Source of the DNA: Opitutia bacterium
GTDB lineage: Bacteria; Verrucomicrobiota; Verrucomicrobiae; Opitutales; Opitutaceae
Direction: 5' to 3'
Assembly (NCBI GenBank): GCA_947442255.1
Contig: CANEVO010000024.1
Coordinates: 1 to 39,580 of the forward strand
DNA: 39,580 bases
Below, piece after piece: positions 17,610 to 26,454 of this stretch; the first letter of the stretch is position 1; every line of letters starts with the position of its first letter. The translations under genes were made by a program, and so were the position numbers. Below the pieces are notes generated by a model. It ran no database searches, was not told where the DNA came from, and saw only the letters and a program-made list of their open reading frames with translations.

Positions 17610-20308
17610 GGTGACGCGCCCGACTCAAGTGGCACGGGTCTCCCGGCCCGTGAAAAACCGATCGGATTGCTGTACCGCGCTTCATGGGTCGGGAGACCCA
17701 TGCCACCCCCGGCCACGGCCATCCCGCGCGACCGGATCTACCCCAATTTTTTCCTGCCTCGCGCTCGTCCAGGAAGCGCCGAAGGGAGGCCTGCAGTTCG
17801 GAAATGCGCAGCGGCTTGGTCAGGAAGTCATTCAGCCCGGCGGCCATCGCGCGGGCACGTTCCTCCGCCCGCGCATCCGCGGTCAGCACGACAATCCACA
17901 GGGTCTGGGCCTGCGGACCGGCCCGACCGGCCCAGATCTCCTGCAGCGCCGCGATGCCATCGAGTTCCGGCATGTGCAGATCGAGCAGCACCAAATCGAA
18001 GTCTGCCGCCCGCCGGCTGAGCTCGTCCACCGCGCGACGCCCATTGTCCACCATGGTGAAGGTGCAGCCGAGATTCGCCAGGATCCGCTGCATCAATCGC
18101 TGGTTCATCGGATTGTCCTCCACCACGAGAATCCGCAGCCCGAACTGGGTCAGTGCCGGCGCCCGCGCCGGGCCGCCGGCCCGCAATCCGGCCAGCAACG
18201 CATAGAGCGACCCATAGTGCACCGGCTTGTTGATCAAGAGTCGAAAGTAATCCCGCAGCGCCAGGCGGAGCTCGCTCGACATGGCCACCGGGACGAGCCC
18301 GACCGGAGGACCGGCCAGGGCCGCCAGCGCCCGCGTCTGAGCGTCATCTATCGCCACGAACCCCACCTCCCATTCGCCACCGGCTATTTCCGCCAGAGTG
18401 CCGACCTCGATCACCTGCGCGTGCCAGGCGGCGAGCAGGTCCGCAATTTCCCGGCGCAGCAGTCCCTCCGGCAAGGCGAGGCCGACCTTCAGCCCGGCCA
18501 GATCTCGCGACGGGGGCAGGGGCGCCGCCACGGTCACCGCCACTGTGAAGGTAAACGTCGAACCCCGGCCCACCTCGCTCGCGATCGTGCCGCCCACGAG
18601 CTGGACAAGATTGCGGCAAATCGCCAACCTGAAGCGGTGCCGCCGTAGCGGTGCGTGGTGGATTCGTCGACCTGACTGAAGGGCTTGAACAACCGGGTAT
18701 GCTGATCGGCCGCGATGCCGATGCTCGTGTCGCGCATAGTGAACTCCAGCATCCGCCGCTCGTTCGCGGCCACCGTCCCCGGCGTCTGATCCACGCGCGG
18801 CAGCAGGCGCACCTTCACCTCCACCTCGCCGCGCTCGGTGGACTTGATCGCGTTTCCCACCAGGTTCACCAGCATCTGCCGTAGCCGGCCGCCATCAATC
18901 ACGACGGCCGACGGCACGTCGTCGGCGCAGCGATGCAGCGGCTCGAGATTCTGTTCCAGCGCCTTCACGGCGAGCAAATCCAGCGCATCCTCGACGCAGT
19001 TGCGCGGATCGCAGGCCAGCAGATCGAGTTTCAACTTGCCGGACTCGATGCGCGCATAATCGATAATGTCGCCGGTCAGTTGGATCAGGGCCTCGCACTT
19101 GACCGGATAGTCTGGACGTACTCGCGCTGTTCCGGATTGAGCGAGGTGTCCAGGAGCAGGCTAGTGAAGCCGACGATGCCGTTCAGCGGCGTGCGAACCT
19201 CATGGCTCATCGTGGCAAGGAACTGGCCCTTCGCCCGATCGCCGGCCTCCGCCAGATCCCGCGCCTCGCGCAGCTCGGCCTCCTTGCGCTTGGTCTCGGT
19301 GACGTCGTCGAAGACACCGACAAAGCACGCCAGCGATCCGTCGCGATGCTTCACCGGCGTGACGACACCGCGCACCGGATACGCTGTCCCGTTCTTGCGC
19401 GCGGTGAACCACTCGCCTTCCCACGTGTGCCCGGCGCGGACGGTGGCCGACAGGTCCGCGAAGACCTCCTCCGGTGTCTGGGACCCGCGAATGGAGCGCC
19501 AGCTGCGACCGGTCAGCTCCCGCCGCGAGTAGCCCATCTGTTGGCACAACCCGCGATTCGCGTACTCAATCTGGTCGCCGAGATCGAAGATCATGATCGC
19601 GGAGTGGCTCTGCTCCATCGCTTCGGAAAGGTTTCGAATCACCTCGCGCTGCTCGTACTGCCGCCGGGTCATCCGCAGCACGATGATCGGCAGGCCGAGC
19701 AACATGAGGACATAGAACATGCCGCGCAGCGCGCCGAACCAGAGCGTGCGGCTCCAGGTGGCGGCCTCGATGTCCAGGCCGAGGATCTCACGCGGCCCGG
19801 ATCCCGGGCTCGCTTCGCCGATGGGCGCGCACCCCGTCATCCAGGTGCCGAAGTCGTCCGCCAGCGGACCCTCGGTGGCCGGCTGCCCGGTACGGAGAAT
19901 GGCCTGCAAACCGGGCGACGTGGCGGCCTGGGGATAGTCGTCGCCCGGCAGCGACTCGTCGTTGTCCCCGGGCTGGACCGAGTCGGCGAGATAGACCACG
20001 GTACCGGGTCCCGGGCCGGCACGGAAAATATACACAAAGCGCACGCGCGGATCGACGGCGCTCAACTTCTGCAACCGCGCCTTCATGGCCGCGCAAGGAG
20101 CCGTGCCGAGATCGGCCCGCGTGCCGGTCAGGCGCGCCAGTTCCGACTGCTCGATTGCGACCGCGGAAAGCGTGGCATTGTTGAGCAACGTGGCCGTCAT
20201 CCGCGCCTTTTCCCGGCGGTAGCCGAACCAGCCCGCGATCGCAGTCACCGTGGCGACCGCGAACTACAAGCTGGCGGCCTGAAGTTGACGTAGGGTGTGC
20301 GGGGTCAT
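17569..20308 (-). pseudogene. Hybrid sensor histidine kinase with receiver domain, three disabling lesions
   Basis: Reassembled across frames, the gene starts at ATG 20308 (MTPHTLRQLQAASL), meets an in-frame TAG at 20264-20266, then continues with the first membrane helix ([15 protein letters not shown]). Next come a periplasmic sensor region, a second helix ([18 protein letters not shown]), a PAS domain, and HisKA ([14 protein letters not shown]). At about 19096 one G is missing (SSARP-stop instead of [11 protein letters not shown]); at about 18635 one more is missing inside the G2 box. Motifs are also worn: N box NAIKSTERG (usually KFTERG), G1 DTSIGI (usually DTGIGI), G2 GTGFRLAIC after repair (usually GTGLGLAIC). 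The receiver domain (VVEDNPMNQ, VLLDLHMPELDG, LTKPL) is intact. The reading frame then runs through a REP pair and overlaps the end of the polyphosphate gene. Confidence 0.88.
17629..17706. repeat. Paired REP-like hairpins (GTGGCACGGGTCTCCC type)
   Basis: The left unit begins GTGGCACGGGTCTCCCGGCC at 17629; the right unit ends GGGAGACCCATGCCAC at 17706, in inverse orientation. It is the same family as 9403-9478. It lies just after the polyphosphate:AMP gene and inside the readthrough tail of the broken kinase, encoding its final non-native residues. Confidence 0.85.
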
Positions 20309-20426
20309 GTACGCCGATGACGGTCGGGCGAGCCAATCGCGTCGCTTCCGGTGCTGCAAGCCTCAGCGCCCAGGGCGGCTGCGCAGAAGTGCGGGAACGG
20401 ATCCGGCAACGCTGGGAGCGGGCGCA

Positions 20427-20458
20427 AAAAAACCGCCGCGACGAATCGCGGCGGTTTC
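20427..20458 (-). terminator. Intrinsic terminator of the SWIB gene
   Basis: A perfect 12-bp stem (AAACCGCCGCGA at 20431-20442 with TCGCGGCGGTTT at 20447-20458) around a CGAA loop, which reads TTCG on the minus strand, followed on that strand by seven T. It lies 23 bases after the SWIB stop codon. It is the clearest terminator in the window. Confidence 0.93.
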
Positions 20459-20480
20459 GGAAACGCAAATTCCCGAAGGA

Positions 20481-20750
20481 TCAGGAAACGTGGCCCGAGA
20501 CGAGCTTGGTCATCTCGAACATCGAAACTGACTTCTTGCCGTTGAAGATCAGCTTCATCTTGTCGTCGGCATTGATCTGGGTGCGGACCTTCTTGTCCTG
20601 CAGGCCATTCTTCTTGATGTAAATCCAGAGCTTCTTGGTGAGCTCGGTGCGGGGCAACGGATTCGAGCCCACGACGGCGCTCAGCGCGGCATCGGGCGTA
20701 ACGGGTTTCATGAACGCGGCGTTCGGTTTACGAGCAGCTTTTTTAGCCAT
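20481..20750 (-). CDS. Stand-alone SWIB/MDM2-domain protein
   Basis: An 89-residue basic protein consisting almost entirely of one SWIB domain (about residues 12-88). Landmarks: MKPVTPDAALSAVVGSNPLPRTELTKKLWIYIKKNGLQD, then the INADDKMKLIF and SVSMFEMTKLVSGH helices. In eukaryotes the domain sits in chromatin remodelling complexes; small bacterial versions are known from Chlamydiae and other PVC bacteria, where a DNA- or chromosome-related role has been suggested. Start ATG 20750 gives the Lys-rich MAKKAARKP leader; the frame extends to 20822 without family similarity. The 5' region (20751-20850) is unusually AT-rich for this genome, which fits a strong promoter. It is monocistronic: own upstream region and own terminator. 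Confidence 0.9.
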   Translation of the reverse strand: MAKKAARKPNAAFMKPVTPDAALSAVVGSNPLPRTELTKKLWIYIKKNGLQDKKVRTQINADDKMKLIFNGKKSVSMFEMTKLVSGHVS

Positions 20751-20850
20751 AATATTTCTTTGGGTTTGGAATACTTCCCTCTGGGACAGAGCTCTTCTAG
20801 AGGTAATAACTGTCGTTTGCATAGGAAAATCTTTAGTTTTCTAGAGCGAA
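20751..20850 (-). promoter_or_regulatory. AT-rich upstream region of the SWIB gene, probable promoter
   Basis: This stretch is markedly richer in A and T than anything around it. On the minus strand it contains candidate -10 boxes (TATGCA, TATTAC) but I cannot assign a matching -35 with confidence. It also contains CTCTAGAAGAG-type dyads (TCTTCTAGAGG on the + strand near 20791-20802). The role is inferred from composition and position. Confidence 0.45.
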
Positions 20851-21052
20851 AAACCGGCGCGCGACGTCGCGTAAGTTAGCCTGATTTTGCGCGCCGCCGG
20901 ATGTTTTTGCCGCCCGGGGTGAAGCGGGAACGGATGCGCATTTTGCGAAGCCGCGTGGCGCGACGCGCGCGGTCCGGGCGAGTTGCGCGGGCGGAAAGAC
21001 GCGCCGGATGGGGCCGGCGTTCGTCGCCGGGCCCGAGACGATTCTCCGGGTT

Positions 21053-21112
21053 CGTAGTTCCGCCTTCCGGCGGAGCTTGTGCATCGCGGAATTCCGCCTG
21101 AAGGCGGAACTA
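21053..21112. repeat. Paired REP-like hairpins (GTAGTTCCGCCTTC type)
   Basis: GTAGTTCCGCCTTCCGGCGG starts at 21053 (stem TCCGCC with GGCGGA). The inverse unit (21091-21112) ends GGCGGAACTAC. Each unit folds alone and the pair also forms one larger inverted repeat. Confidence 0.85.
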
Positions 21113-21208
21113 CCAACTCTGGTGCCCGATCGTTCGTTCGCGAGCGGGCCGAAACCGATTGGGGTAGGCGGCCGCTCGTCGGCAGGCCCCAAATTCACGA
21201 GGTAAAAC

Positions 21209-21235
21209 GGGCCCGTCGACAAGAGACGGCCCTAC
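21209..21235. repeat. Single REP-like hairpin (inverse GTAGGGCCGTCTC type)
   Basis: GGGCCCGTCGAC and GAGACGGCCCTAC are the two arms of an imperfect stem. Read on the minus strand it starts with GTAGGGCCGTCTC. It lies just after the end of the ABC exporter gene (21255). Confidence 0.7.
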
Positions 21236-21254
21236 ATCAACTGCCACGTTCCGA

Positions 21255-23291
21255 CTAAGCCCGATCGTCGATTTGGACAAACTGCCGGTACAGCGCGGCG
21301 TAATGGCCGCCCAAGGCCAGCAGGTCCACATGGGTTCCCCGCTCGATAATCCGACCTTGGTCGAGAACCAGAACCAGATCGGCGTGCCGAATCGTACTCA
21401 AGCGGTGCGCCACGATGAAACTCGTCCGGCCGCGCAAAAGCGCCACCAGCGCGCGCTGGAGTCTCGCTTCGGTCAGGGCGTCGATTGAACTCGTGGCTTC
21501 ATCGAGAATCACCAGCCGCGGATCGACCAGCAGGGCTCGCGCAAAGCAGACGAGCTGCCGCTGCCCCACCGACAACGCCGCGCCGCGCTCCCCCACCTCG
21601 GTCTGAAATCCCCGCGGCAATCCGTCGAAGAGATCGAGGCCATCAAGCCGCGCCGCCGCCGCCCGAACTTCAGCCTCGGTCGCCTCCGGCCGCGCGAAAC
21701 GGATATTCTCCAGCACGGTGCCGCTAAAGAGGAAGTTCTGCTGCTGCACCATGCCCATCTGGCGGTGCAGCGACTGGCTCGTGATCGTCCGAATCTCCCG
21801 GCCATCGAGCCGCAATTCCCCCGCGCTTGGGAGGTGAAACTTGGCCGCCAGGTTGATGATCGAACTCTTCCCGCTACCCGTGTGCCCCACCAACGCCACG
21901 GTCTGACCCGGCTCCGCCGTGAAGCTGATGTCGTGCAGGACCGGGCGACCGGGCTCGTAACCGAAGCAAACGTGGTTGAATTCGACGCGAACGCCGGCCC
22001 CGCCAGCTGGCGCGGCGGCGCGGAGTTTGGAGTTTGGGGTTTGGAGTTCGGAGTTACGCCCGCCGGGTTCTGAACCCTGAGTTCTGAGTTCAGGGTTCTG
22101 GGTTCTGAGTCTGGCACTCGGCGTTTGGCTCTCGGGATTCTCCGAACTCTGAACTCCGAACCCTGAACTCTGAACCGCAGCGGCGTCCAACGTTCGGGGA
22201 TCAGGTAGATCTTGCGCATCCACCGCATCCTCCCAATCCGGCTTGGCATCGATCAGCCGGAAGACCCGCTCGGCCCCAGCCATCGCGACCAGCGCCTGGT
22301 TGTACTGATTCCCGATCACCGCAATGGGCGCAAAAAACTGGTTCGAGAGCAGGAAGAACGTGATCAAGTCGCCGACTCCCATCTCGCCGTGGAAGACCCG
22401 CCAGCCGCCGAACATCAGCAGAATCGCCACGAAGAACTGGCTGTTGAGCTCGAGGAGCGGTGTGAGGATCGCGGAGGTCCGCGCCAGCGCGATGCTGAAC
22501 CGGGAATGATCGGCCAGCAGGTTTCGAAAGAGGCCGGCGTTGGTCTGCTGCCGCACGAATCCCTGCGTGACGCGGATTCCGTTCACCGATTCCGCCAGCG
22601 TCGCTGTCACCCGGCTGAAACTGTCACTCGCCGCCCGCGAATAATGGCTGAGTTTCACCCGGAAGTGCCGATTGATGGTCCACAGAACGGGAGCCAACCC
22701 CAGGACGACGAGAAAAAGCACCCCATCCGACCACGCCATCACCACCGCCGAGAACAGCATCTGACCGAACTGGATCATGCTGACGAAAAGCACGTCCTGG
22801 ATTCCCACCCGGAGCGCTTCCACGTCGCTCGTCATCCGGCTGATGATCCGGCCGATCTTCATCCGATGAAAGAAGCTCATCGGCTGGCGCTGCACCCGCG
22901 CAAAAATATCTGCCCGCAGCCGGTTCACGACGGTCTCGCCGATCTCGAGCGCGTAGCGCTGACGAAAGTGAAACATGCCGTCCGTCCACACTGCGAGCAG
23001 TGCGTAGCCGACGACGCCGAGCGCCAGCCCGCGGGTGTCCGCCTGCGTGATCGGCCCGCGGATCATCAGCGAGGTGATCCAGAGGAAGGCCGGCAACTGC
23101 GCCGATCTAATCGCGCTCATCACGACCAGCGCGTTTAACTTCCGCTGCACCGGCCGCGCATACGTGAACAGCCGGCGAATCAGCGACCACTCCAGCGGCT
23201 GCTGGATCGTTTCGTCGTCCTCCTCGTCGCGCGGGCGGCGAACGAGTCCGAGATCGCGAATGGCGGGAAGCGTGGCCGCGGGCGGCTTCAT
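21255..23291 (-). CDS. ABC exporter half-transporter (consensus Walker B, atypical signature)
   Basis: From ATG 23291 the protein has 678 residues: a membrane domain of six helices (about 45-335) followed by a nucleotide-binding domain. Walker A is GHTGSGKS (469-476), the Q loop MVQQQNFLFSG, the signature LSVGQ (573-577, usually LSGGQ), Walker B LVILDEATSS with the catalytic Glu598, and the H loop AHRLST. A spacer of about 55 residues rich in Ser, Gln, Pro and Glu (about 372-425) sits between the domains and is encoded by a 7-base repeat array. The start is supported by GGAGG 8 bases upstream. The neighbour at 23554-25425 has the opposite pattern of motif loss, so they probably form a heterodimer. 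Substrates of such exporters are usually lipids or drugs; unknown here. Confidence 0.92.
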   Translation of the reverse strand: MKPPAATLPAIRDLGLVRRPRDEEDDETIQQPLEWSLIRRLFTYARPVQRKLNALVVMSAIRSAQLPAFLWITSLMIRGPITQADTRGLALGVVGYALLAVWTDGMFHFRQRYALEIGETVVNRLRADIFARVQRQPMSFFHRMKIGRIISRMTSDVEALRVGIQDVLFVSMIQFGQMLFSAVVMAWSDGVLFLVVLGLAPVLWTINRHFRVKLSHYSRAASDSFSRVTATLAESVNGIRVTQGFVRQQTNAGLFRNLLADHSRFSIALARTSAILTPLLELNSQFFVAILLMFGGWRVFHGEMGVGDLITFFLLSNQFFAPIAVIGNQYNQALVAMAGAERVFRLIDAKPDWEDAVDAQDLPDPRTLDAAAVQSSGFGVQSSENPESQTPSARLRTQNPELRTQGSEPGGRNSELQTPNSKLRAAAPAGGAGVRVEFNHVCFGYEPGRPVLHDISFTAEPGQTVALVGHTGSGKSSIINLAAKFHLPSAGELRLDGREIRTITSQSLHRQMGMVQQQNFLFSGTVLENIRFARPEATEAEVRAAAARLDGLDLFDGLPRGFQTEVGERGAALSVGQRQLVCFARALLVDPRLVILDEATSSIDALTEARLQRALVALLRGRTSFIVAHRLSTIRHADLVLVLDQGRIIERGTHVDLLALGGHYAALYRQFVQIDDRA
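22023..22176 (-). repeat. Large 7-base repeat array inside the ABC exporter gene
   Basis: Three sub-blocks keep a strict 7-base period: 22023-22057 (units GAGTTTG, GGGTTTG, GAGTTCG), 22065-22141 (eleven units such as GGGTTCT and GAGTTCT), and 22144-22176 (GAACTCT, GAACTCC, GAACCCT). On the minus strand the middle part reads as AGAACTC-like units. The array is translated in frame as a Ser/Gln/Pro/Asn/Glu-rich spacer with repeated Q-N-P-E-L-R-T-like words. Confidence 0.88.
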
Positions 23292-23460
23292 CGGAGGACC
23301 TCCGTCATTTTCGATTGGGCCCGGCGACGAGCGCCGGTCCTGCACTCAGGGTTCGCCATAATCTCCCCGTAGGAGCGCAGGCTTGTCCGGCGGACCTCTT
23401 TGACCGAACGTCGCCCTGCGGATGAGTACAGAGACCGCGTCGCGGCTTCGATCCAGGAAG

Positions 23461-23524
23461 TCCCGCCGCTCACGCAGCGGGCTACGACGAAGGCCGTCAG
23501 GGCACAGCCAGCCTGTGCCCCTAC
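23461..23524. repeat. Two REP-like hairpins between the ABC exporter genes
   Basis: TCCCGCCGCTCACGCAGCGG at 23461 ends with GCTAC at 23485 (minus strand: GTAGCCCGCTGCGTGAGCGG). A second unit, 23500-23524, folds as GGGCACAG with CTGTGCCC and also ends CTAC. Both therefore have the GTAG head on the minus strand. They split the exporter gene pair by 262 bp. Confidence 0.8.
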
Positions 23525-23553
23525 GAAAGAGATCCGCGAGTTGCTGGCCGCCT

Positions 23554-25425
23554 TCATCGCCCACTCTCCATCAGTTTCAACTGCTGGAGTTCGCGATCGT
23601 CGACGAGCTGTAGGCTCGCCACGTGCAGATAGGGTCCCGGCTGGCGTATCAAATCCTCGTGCCTGCCGCGCTGCACGATGCGTCCGCCTTCCAGCACGAT
23701 GATGAAATCCGCCCGGCGCAGCGTGCTCAGCCGGTGCGCGACGATGAAAGTGGTGCGTCCCGCAATCGCCCGATCCAAAGCCTCGAAGATCTCGTGCTCG
23801 GTCTCGCTGTCGATCGCCGCGGTCGGATCGTCGAGGAGCAGAATCGCCGGCTCGAGCAGCACCGCTCGCGCGATCGCGAGCCGCTGTCGCTGGCCGCCGG
23901 AGAAGCTGTTGCCGCTCTCCCCCAGCACCGTGTCGTATCCTTTTGGCAACTGCAGGATGAAATCATGCGCGGCCGCGATTCGCGCCGCCTTCTCGATTTG
24001 GGCCCGCGTCGCCTCCGGATGGCCGAAGGCGATGTTGGCGGCGACGGTGTTCGAGAAAAGGAAGCTCTCCTGAAAAACGAGGCCGATGTTCCGGCGCAAA
24101 TCGTCGAGATTCAGCCGGCGAGCGTCGATCCCGTCGATCAACACGCGCCCCGCGGTCGGATCGAAGAATCGCGGCACCAGGCTCATCAGCACGCTCTTCC
24201 CCGCGCCCGTGGCGCCGAGGATGGCGACGCACTCGCCCGGCTTTACCTCGAGCGAGATGTCCCGGACCACCGCCTCGGCACCGTCGTAGGTAAACGAGAC
24301 ATTCTCGAACGCGACCGCCCCGCTCAACTTGGGCCGCCGCACCGCATCGGGCGCGCTGCGCACCTCGATCGGCGCATCGAGAATCTCGAACACCCGGCGC
24401 GAGCCGATCAGCGACTGCTGCACCGAGTTCACGATCGTCGCGATGTTGTTCACCTGCCCGGAGAATTGCTCGAGCAGCCCGGCGAACACCACGAAGCCGG
24501 TGCCGAGCGGAATCTGCCCATGAATCACCAGCCAGCCGCCGTAGCCGAGCAGGACCATCATATTGATTCGCGTCAGGAAACCGATGGCCGGCGAGAACAG
24601 GCTTACCCGCCAGAAGATCAGCCCCTGTTGCCGGAGCACGGTGTCGTTCGCTGCCTCAAAATGGGCGCGTTGCGACGCCTCGCGGCCAAAGCCCTTGGTG
24701 ACCGCGATGCCCTGGATACCCTCGACGAAGATCTGGAGCATGCGGTCCACGAGGAGTCGGTTCTGCGCGTATTCCGGCTGGGTCCGCCGCGTATGCCACG
24801 CCGTCAGCGCCCACAGCAGCGGAGTCGTGGCCAGGCAACCCAGCGTAAGCCCGGGACTCAGGTTGATCATGTAGACCAGGTAAATGCTCAGCGAGATCAC
24901 CATGATCACGCTCTGGATCAGGACCTGGTCGACAAACATGCGGACGCTCTGCACGTCGCTCGTCACTCGCGTGATGATCGAACTCGTGTTGTTGGCATCG
25001 TAGAATCGAAAACTCAGCCGCTGGAGCTTGTCGTAGACCTCGCTGCGCAAATCCACCACGAGACGCTGCTGGACAAGCCGGTTGACCGACACGGCGTAGG
25101 TGTAATTCAACCACGCGCGGCAGAGCGCGAGCAGCAGGATGAGGCCGGCCAGCATCCCGAGCACCTCCCAATATTCCCAGGTGGCGGGCAGTGTCAGGTG
25201 GAGCTTGTTGGCGTCGAGGGGAGTGCCCTCGACCTTGTGCCGGATGTAGTCGATACCGACGCCCGTCAGGCTCAGACCGCCGATGCCCATCGTGAGCAAC
25301 ACCAGCTGAATCGACAGCACCTGCAGGCAATGTAGCCGATAACGCCACGCGAGGGCGAACAGACGGCGGACGAGGGTCCAGTTCGAAAGCTCGCTCCCCT
25401 TCGGCCCTGGGCGGACGTCGGACAT
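23554..25425 (-). CDS. ABC exporter half-transporter (Asp in place of catalytic Glu, consensus signature)
   Basis: From ATG 25425 (MSDVRPGPKGSEL) the protein has 623 residues: six membrane helices (about 25-320) and a nucleotide-binding domain. Walker A is GATGAGKS (404-411), the Q loop VFQESFLFSN, the signature FSGGQ (SGGQ at 509-512), Walker B ILLLDDPTA, where Asp533 replaces the catalytic Glu, and the H loop AHRLST. In known heterodimeric exporters (TM287/288, BmrCD) the half with the altered Walker B pairs with a partner of altered signature, so one ATP site is degenerate; the gene at 21255-23291 provides exactly that partner. The frame extends to 25449, but the conserved N-terminus starts at 25425. 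Only 27 bp separate it from the small secreted protein upstream, so they are probably cotranscribed. Confidence 0.92.
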   Translation of the reverse strand: MSDVRPGPKGSELSNWTLVRRLFALAWRYRLHCLQVLSIQLVLLTMGIGGLSLTGVGIDYIRHKVEGTPLDANKLHLTLPATWEYWEVLGMLAGLILLLALCRAWLNYTYAVSVNRLVQQRLVVDLRSEVYDKLQRLSFRFYDANNTSSIITRVTSDVQSVRMFVDQVLIQSVIMVISLSIYLVYMINLSPGLTLGCLATTPLLWALTAWHTRRTQPEYAQNRLLVDRMLQIFVEGIQGIAVTKGFGREASQRAHFEAANDTVLRQQGLIFWRVSLFSPAIGFLTRINMMVLLGYGGWLVIHGQIPLGTGFVVFAGLLEQFSGQVNNIATIVNSVQQSLIGSRRVFEILDAPIEVRSAPDAVRRPKLSGAVAFENVSFTYDGAEAVVRDISLEVKPGECVAILGATGAGKSVLMSLVPRFFDPTAGRVLIDGIDARRLNLDDLRRNIGLVFQESFLFSNTVAANIAFGHPEATRAQIEKAARIAAAHDFILQLPKGYDTVLGESGNSFSGGQRQRLAIARAVLLEPAILLLDDPTAAIDSETEHEIFEALDRAIAGRTTFIVAHRLSTLRRADFIIVLEGGRIVQRGRHEDLIRQPGPYLHVASLQLVDDRELQQLKLMESGR

Positions 25426-25452
25426 GGATAGGCTTTGCGCGCCGCGCAAAGC

Positions 25453-26124
25453 CTAGCGCTGCTGACGCGTGCTCTGCCCGCGAATTCCACCCTGGTTGCG
25501 GCGCGGGTTGGCCTGCTGGTTATCGCCCTGCGGAGTGGCCGGAAAATTTCCCGGCGCCGGCTGGGCGATTTGCGGGATGCCGTTGGGATTCACCTGTTGC
25601 GACGCCTGCTCGCGCAACGCCCGCCGCCGCGCGACCTCCGCCGCCACGGCCTCGAGCCGGCGCTGGTCGTCAGCCGGGGACGGATTTGTCACGACCGACT
25701 GCGTCACGGCAGCCGGCATGAAACTGACGACCGCCGGGACCGGCTGCGGGACCGCCCCCGCCGAAAGGATCTTCGATTCGCGCTCCGCGAGGGTCAGGGT
25801 GCGGCCCTGATACTCGACGATGAGCGTCTTCTGGCTGTCGTCGTACTGCCTGGCCGTGACCTCGAGCGTCGGATTCCGCTGGTTCAACTTCACCCACTCC
25901 GAGGTCTTTCTGGCCGGATCCTTGATTCGATAAAGCCGTTCACCGCCGGGGACATCGAGAAACCCGCCATACTCGAGCGGGGCGCCGGCCGTCGCCCCCG
26001 CCGTCGCCGCTGCTTGGGGCACCAGAAACGGTGAACTTGCCGCCAACTGCGCCCGCCCGGACAAAGCGCCCGATGCCAGGACGGCACCAGCCACTCGGAC
26101 GGCTAGGAAAAGGGACGAAGTCAT
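25453..26124 (-). CDS. Small secreted protein of unknown function upstream of the ABC exporter
   Basis: From ATG 26124 the protein has 223 residues: a signal peptide (MTSSLFLAVRVAGAVLASGA..., cleavage near residue 26), then a compact beta-rich segment (LEYGGFLDVPGGERLYRIKDPARKTSEWVKLNQRNPTLEVTARQYDD...LIVEYQGRTLTLAE, cut here by eye), and an Ala/Gln/Pro/Asn-rich, Arg-rich tail likely to be disordered. The beta-rich part looks like small periplasmic domains common in Verrucomicrobia proteins of unknown role, somewhat like pilus or secretion accessory domains; I would not name it. The frame stays open far upstream to 28017, but that extension overlaps other genes and is not supported. It lies 27 bp before the exporter half gene and may be a periplasmic partner. 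Confidence 0.75.
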   Translation of the reverse strand: MTSSLFLAVRVAGAVLASGALSGRAQLAASSPFLVPQAAATAGATAGAPLEYGGFLDVPGGERLYRIKDPARKTSEWVKLNQRNPTLEVTARQYDDSQKTLIVEYQGRTLTLAERESKILSAGAVPQPVPAVVSFMPAAVTQSVVTNPSPADDQRRLEAVAAEVARRRALREQASQQVNPNGIPQIAQPAPGNFPATPQGDNQQANPRRNQGGIRGQSTRQQR

Positions 26125-26217
26125 GACGGGGAGTATCACTAATAAGAGGCACCTCAGACCCGTCAAGTGACGCGACCTCCCCGCCCCCGGCCAACCACCC
26201 GACCACCAAGCCAACGT

Positions 26218-26234
26218 GTAACGTATTACGTTAC
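26218..26234. promoter_or_regulatory. Operator-like palindrome GTAACG-N5-CGTTAC (copy 1)
   Basis: GTAACG TATTA CGTTAC forms a perfect 6-bp dyad with a 5-base spacer. The 20 bases 26215-26234 recur in inverse orientation at 26455-26474 with one mismatch. Dyads of this size are typical binding sites for dimeric repressors such as TetR or GntR types. No regulator gene is next to it, so its function is inference. Confidence 0.55.
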
Positions 26235-26454
26235 TCAACGGGAGATGACACTCGCCCGGATTCCGCGGTTCGACGCAGCCCTGCCCGTGAGGGCAGGGAT
26301 CACTCCACGGCTGACCCGTAATTGTTCCGCCACTCACGCCGCCGCCCAGTCCGAATTCGGATTCCAGGCATCCACGGCACCGAGACACTAGTCGGGAATC
26401 TCCGCGGCCTGCCCGGAAAGCGTCTGCGTTCATGGCCGGAAGACGGGGTGGCGC

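Larger units (their letters stand above)
20851..21254. other. Intergenic region with two REP-like elements, no gene seen
   Basis: Between the SWIB upstream region and the ABC exporter end lie about 400 bp without a supported gene. The first 200 bp are GC-rich and carry no clear motif. REP-like elements follow at 21053-21112 and 21209-21235. Confidence 0.6.

Noticed and set aside
22023..22176. Possible CRISPR array or minisatellite locus
   Set aside because: The period is 7 bases with no spacers and it lies inside a coding region; it is a short tandem repeat, not CRISPR.
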